64,000 nucleotides of DNA from Micromonospora_G sp044901685 (GTDB lineage: Bacteria > Actinomycetota > Actinomycetes > Mycobacteriales > Micromonosporaceae), in contig NZ_JBJDPS010000002.1 of the NCBI RefSeq assembly GCF_044901685.1, positions 992,001-1,056,000 of the forward strand. The letters are read 5' to 3'. A program made the translations under genes and the position numbers. Shown in pieces: positions 62,772 to 64,000 of the stretch; the first letter of the stretch is position 1; the number at the start of each line of letters is the position of its first letter. The notes under the pieces are model-generated. The model searched no databases. It saw only the letters and a program-made list of their open reading frames with translations, and was not told the origin of the DNA.

Positions 62772-64000
62772 GTGGCCGACGGACGCATCGACACCACCTC
62801 GACGCCGGTCGCCTCCCGCTGGGAGGTCGGCTCCAACTTCGCGCTGCACCGGACCACACCGGACCGGACCGCCGTGCCGGCACCGGCCGCGCCACCGTAC
62901 GGCGAACTCTTCGGCTCGGGTCGCCAGGCGCTCCGCGCCCTGGTCGGCTTCGGCCGGCGCGAGTACGGCTGGACCGCCCTGCACCTGCCCACCTACTACT
63001 GCGACGAGGTGGTCGAGGCGGTGGCCGACGTGCTGCCGGTGCGACGCTACCCGGCCGGGCCGACCGGTGGGGCGCCACCGGTGGCCGGACCCGGCGAGGT
63101 GGTGCTGCTGGTCTCGTACTTCGGCGAACCGCCGGTGGTGCCGGCACCGGCCGGCGCGACCCTGGTGGTCGACGCCACCCACGATCCCCGCGCGCCCTGG
63201 CTGCCCGGGTTCGGGGCGGACTACGTCTTCGCCTCGCTGCGCAAGACGATGCCACTACCGGACGGCGGCGGACTCTGGTCGCTGACCGGGAGACCACTGC
63301 CGGCGGCCGGTCCACCGAGCGCCCGGCACCTGGCCGTGGTCGACCGGGTGCTGGCCGCGATGTCGCTCAAGGCCGCCTACCTGGCCGGCGCACCCCTGGA
63401 CAAGCAGCGTTACCTGGCCCGGTACGCCGCCGCCGAGGAACTGCTGCACCGCCCGGTGAACGGCATCATCGGGATCAGCGGCATCTCGGAGTTCTCCCGG
63501 GAGACGCTGCACGCCCTGCCGGTCGACCGGCTACGCGACCGTCGGATCGAGAACGCCGCGCTGCTCGCCGCCGACCTGGCCGGCGTACCGGGGCTGAAGG
63601 TCCGGGCACACCCGCTGGGGGTGGTGCTGGAGTGCGCCTCGCCCGAGCGGCGCGAGACGTTACGGCGTGGCCTGATCGAGCGTTCCGTCTACCCGGCGGT
63701 GCTCTGGCGGCTCGCCGCCGATCCGGCCTCCGCTGCTTCCGATCCGGCCGGCGCTGCCGCCGATTCGGCCGGCTCCGACCCGGCCGCTCCCGACGCCGTG
63801 GACGAGCACGTCGACTATTCGCGCCGGATGCTCTTCCTGCACACCGACCACCGCTGGGGCGGGTCGGACATGGCCCGGGTCGCGGAACTGGTCCGCGCGC
63901 TGCACCCCGACCACGGGCACCCCGACCACGTGCACCCCGACGACGACGGGCACCCAGACCACGGGCAGCCCGACGACGACGGGGAGACCGGCACGCTCCC
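62772..64000 (+). CDS. DegT-like PLP-fold protein with His/Asp-rich tail, 3' truncated by window edge
   Basis: An open frame from GTG 62772 to the edge (at least 409 residues). It resembles fold-type I aminotransferases, as in the DegT family: HLPTYYCDEVVEAVADVLP, LVVDATHDPRAPW and K158 in SLRKTMPLPDGG as candidate PLP-lysine, though the match is weaker than for the gene at 60502. An Ala/Asp/Pro-rich insertion is near 320-345, followed by DYSRRMLFLHTDHRWG. The last visible residues are HPDH- and DDDG-type repeats (63903-63990), possibly metal-binding or simply disordered. It follows the FemAB-like gene by 3 bp. Confidence 0.7.
   Translation, partial: MADGRIDTTSTPVASRWEVGSNFALHRTTPDRTAVPAPAAPPYGELFGSGRQALRALVGFGRREYGWTALHLPTYYCDEVVEAVADVLPVRRYPAGPTGGAPPVAGPGEVVLLVSYFGEPPVVPAPAGATLVVDATHDPRAPWLPGFGADYVFASLRKTMPLPDGGGLWSLTGRPLPAAGPPSARHLAVVDRVLAAMSLKAAYLAGAPLDKQRYLARYAAAEELLHRPVNGIIGISGISEFSRETLHALPVDRLRDRRIENAALLAADLAGVPGLKVRAHPLGVVLECASPERRETLRRGLIERSVYPAVLWRLAADPASAASDPAGAAADSAGSDPAAPDAVDEHVDYSRRMLFLHTDHRWGGSDMARVAELVRALHPDHGHPDHVHPDDDGHPDHGQPDDDGETGTL

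Noticed and set aside
63660..63962. 100-residue minus-strand frame at the right end
   Set aside because: Antisense to the His/Asp-repeat tail; its Val/Gly repeats are the complement of those repeats.

Overview
The window is from a high-GC actinobacterium, most likely of the Micromonosporaceae (Micromonospora, Plantactinospora or a relative). Grounds: very GC-biased third codon positions, many GTG/TTG starts, repeated GTGA/ATGA/TGATG stop-start overlaps, the actinobacterial GlgE alpha-glucan pathway, and XRE, MmyB-like, MerR, TetR and Rrf2 regulators beside single enzymes. No rRNA, tRNA, CRISPR array, insertion sequence or origin was seen.

Layout. 1-8064: hydroxyproline catabolism (DapA-type lyase, 4-hydroxyproline epimerase, ketoglutarate semialdehyde dehydrogenase), interrupted by a Nudix gene with an aminotransferase remnant and by a secreted M6-like metalloprotease plus two lipoproteins. 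8138-11701: PPOX flavoprotein, GT-C type membrane glycosyltransferase, App1-type phosphatase. 11839-20631: the most striking locus, a divergent four-gene module. The minus arm is a winged-helix-like protein coupled to an AAA-HerA double ATPase. The plus arm is a Trypco1-like small protein followed by a 1352-aa trypsin-NACHT/STAND-WD40 protein. It looks like an NTP-dependent conflict (immunity or cell-suicide) system. 20718-23672: RNase HI, cation/proton antiporter, SDR. 23725-32250: all genes from glucose-6-phosphate to branched alpha-glucan (pgm, glgC, glgM, glgE, glgB). 32432-36786: DrrAB-like ABC exporter, MmyB-like regulator, aldehyde dehydrogenase. 36849-39974: secreted M14 carboxypeptidase. 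40067-45662: MerR with its aldo-keto reductase, HAD and LLM enzymes, two GNAT paralogues around a TetR gene. 45931-48346: two short peptides sharing a C-terminus, the second coupled to an XRE-TPR regulator (possible peptide signalling). 48470-50296: SDR, Rrf2 and SnoaL-like genes. 50293-64000: a cell-surface polysaccharide cluster running off the right edge.

Scattered through the window is a family of perfect 24-27-bp-arm palindromes with the core AAGGAAGGGCCC. Three copies sit between convergent genes, where they probably terminate both. A fourth, diverged copy lies in frame inside the glycosyltransferase gene. Tandem repeats that begin at or next to a stop codon, and paired palindromic operators in front of the TetR- and Rrf2-linked genes, are further non-coding signals. 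All functions are inferred from reading translated sequence without database searches.
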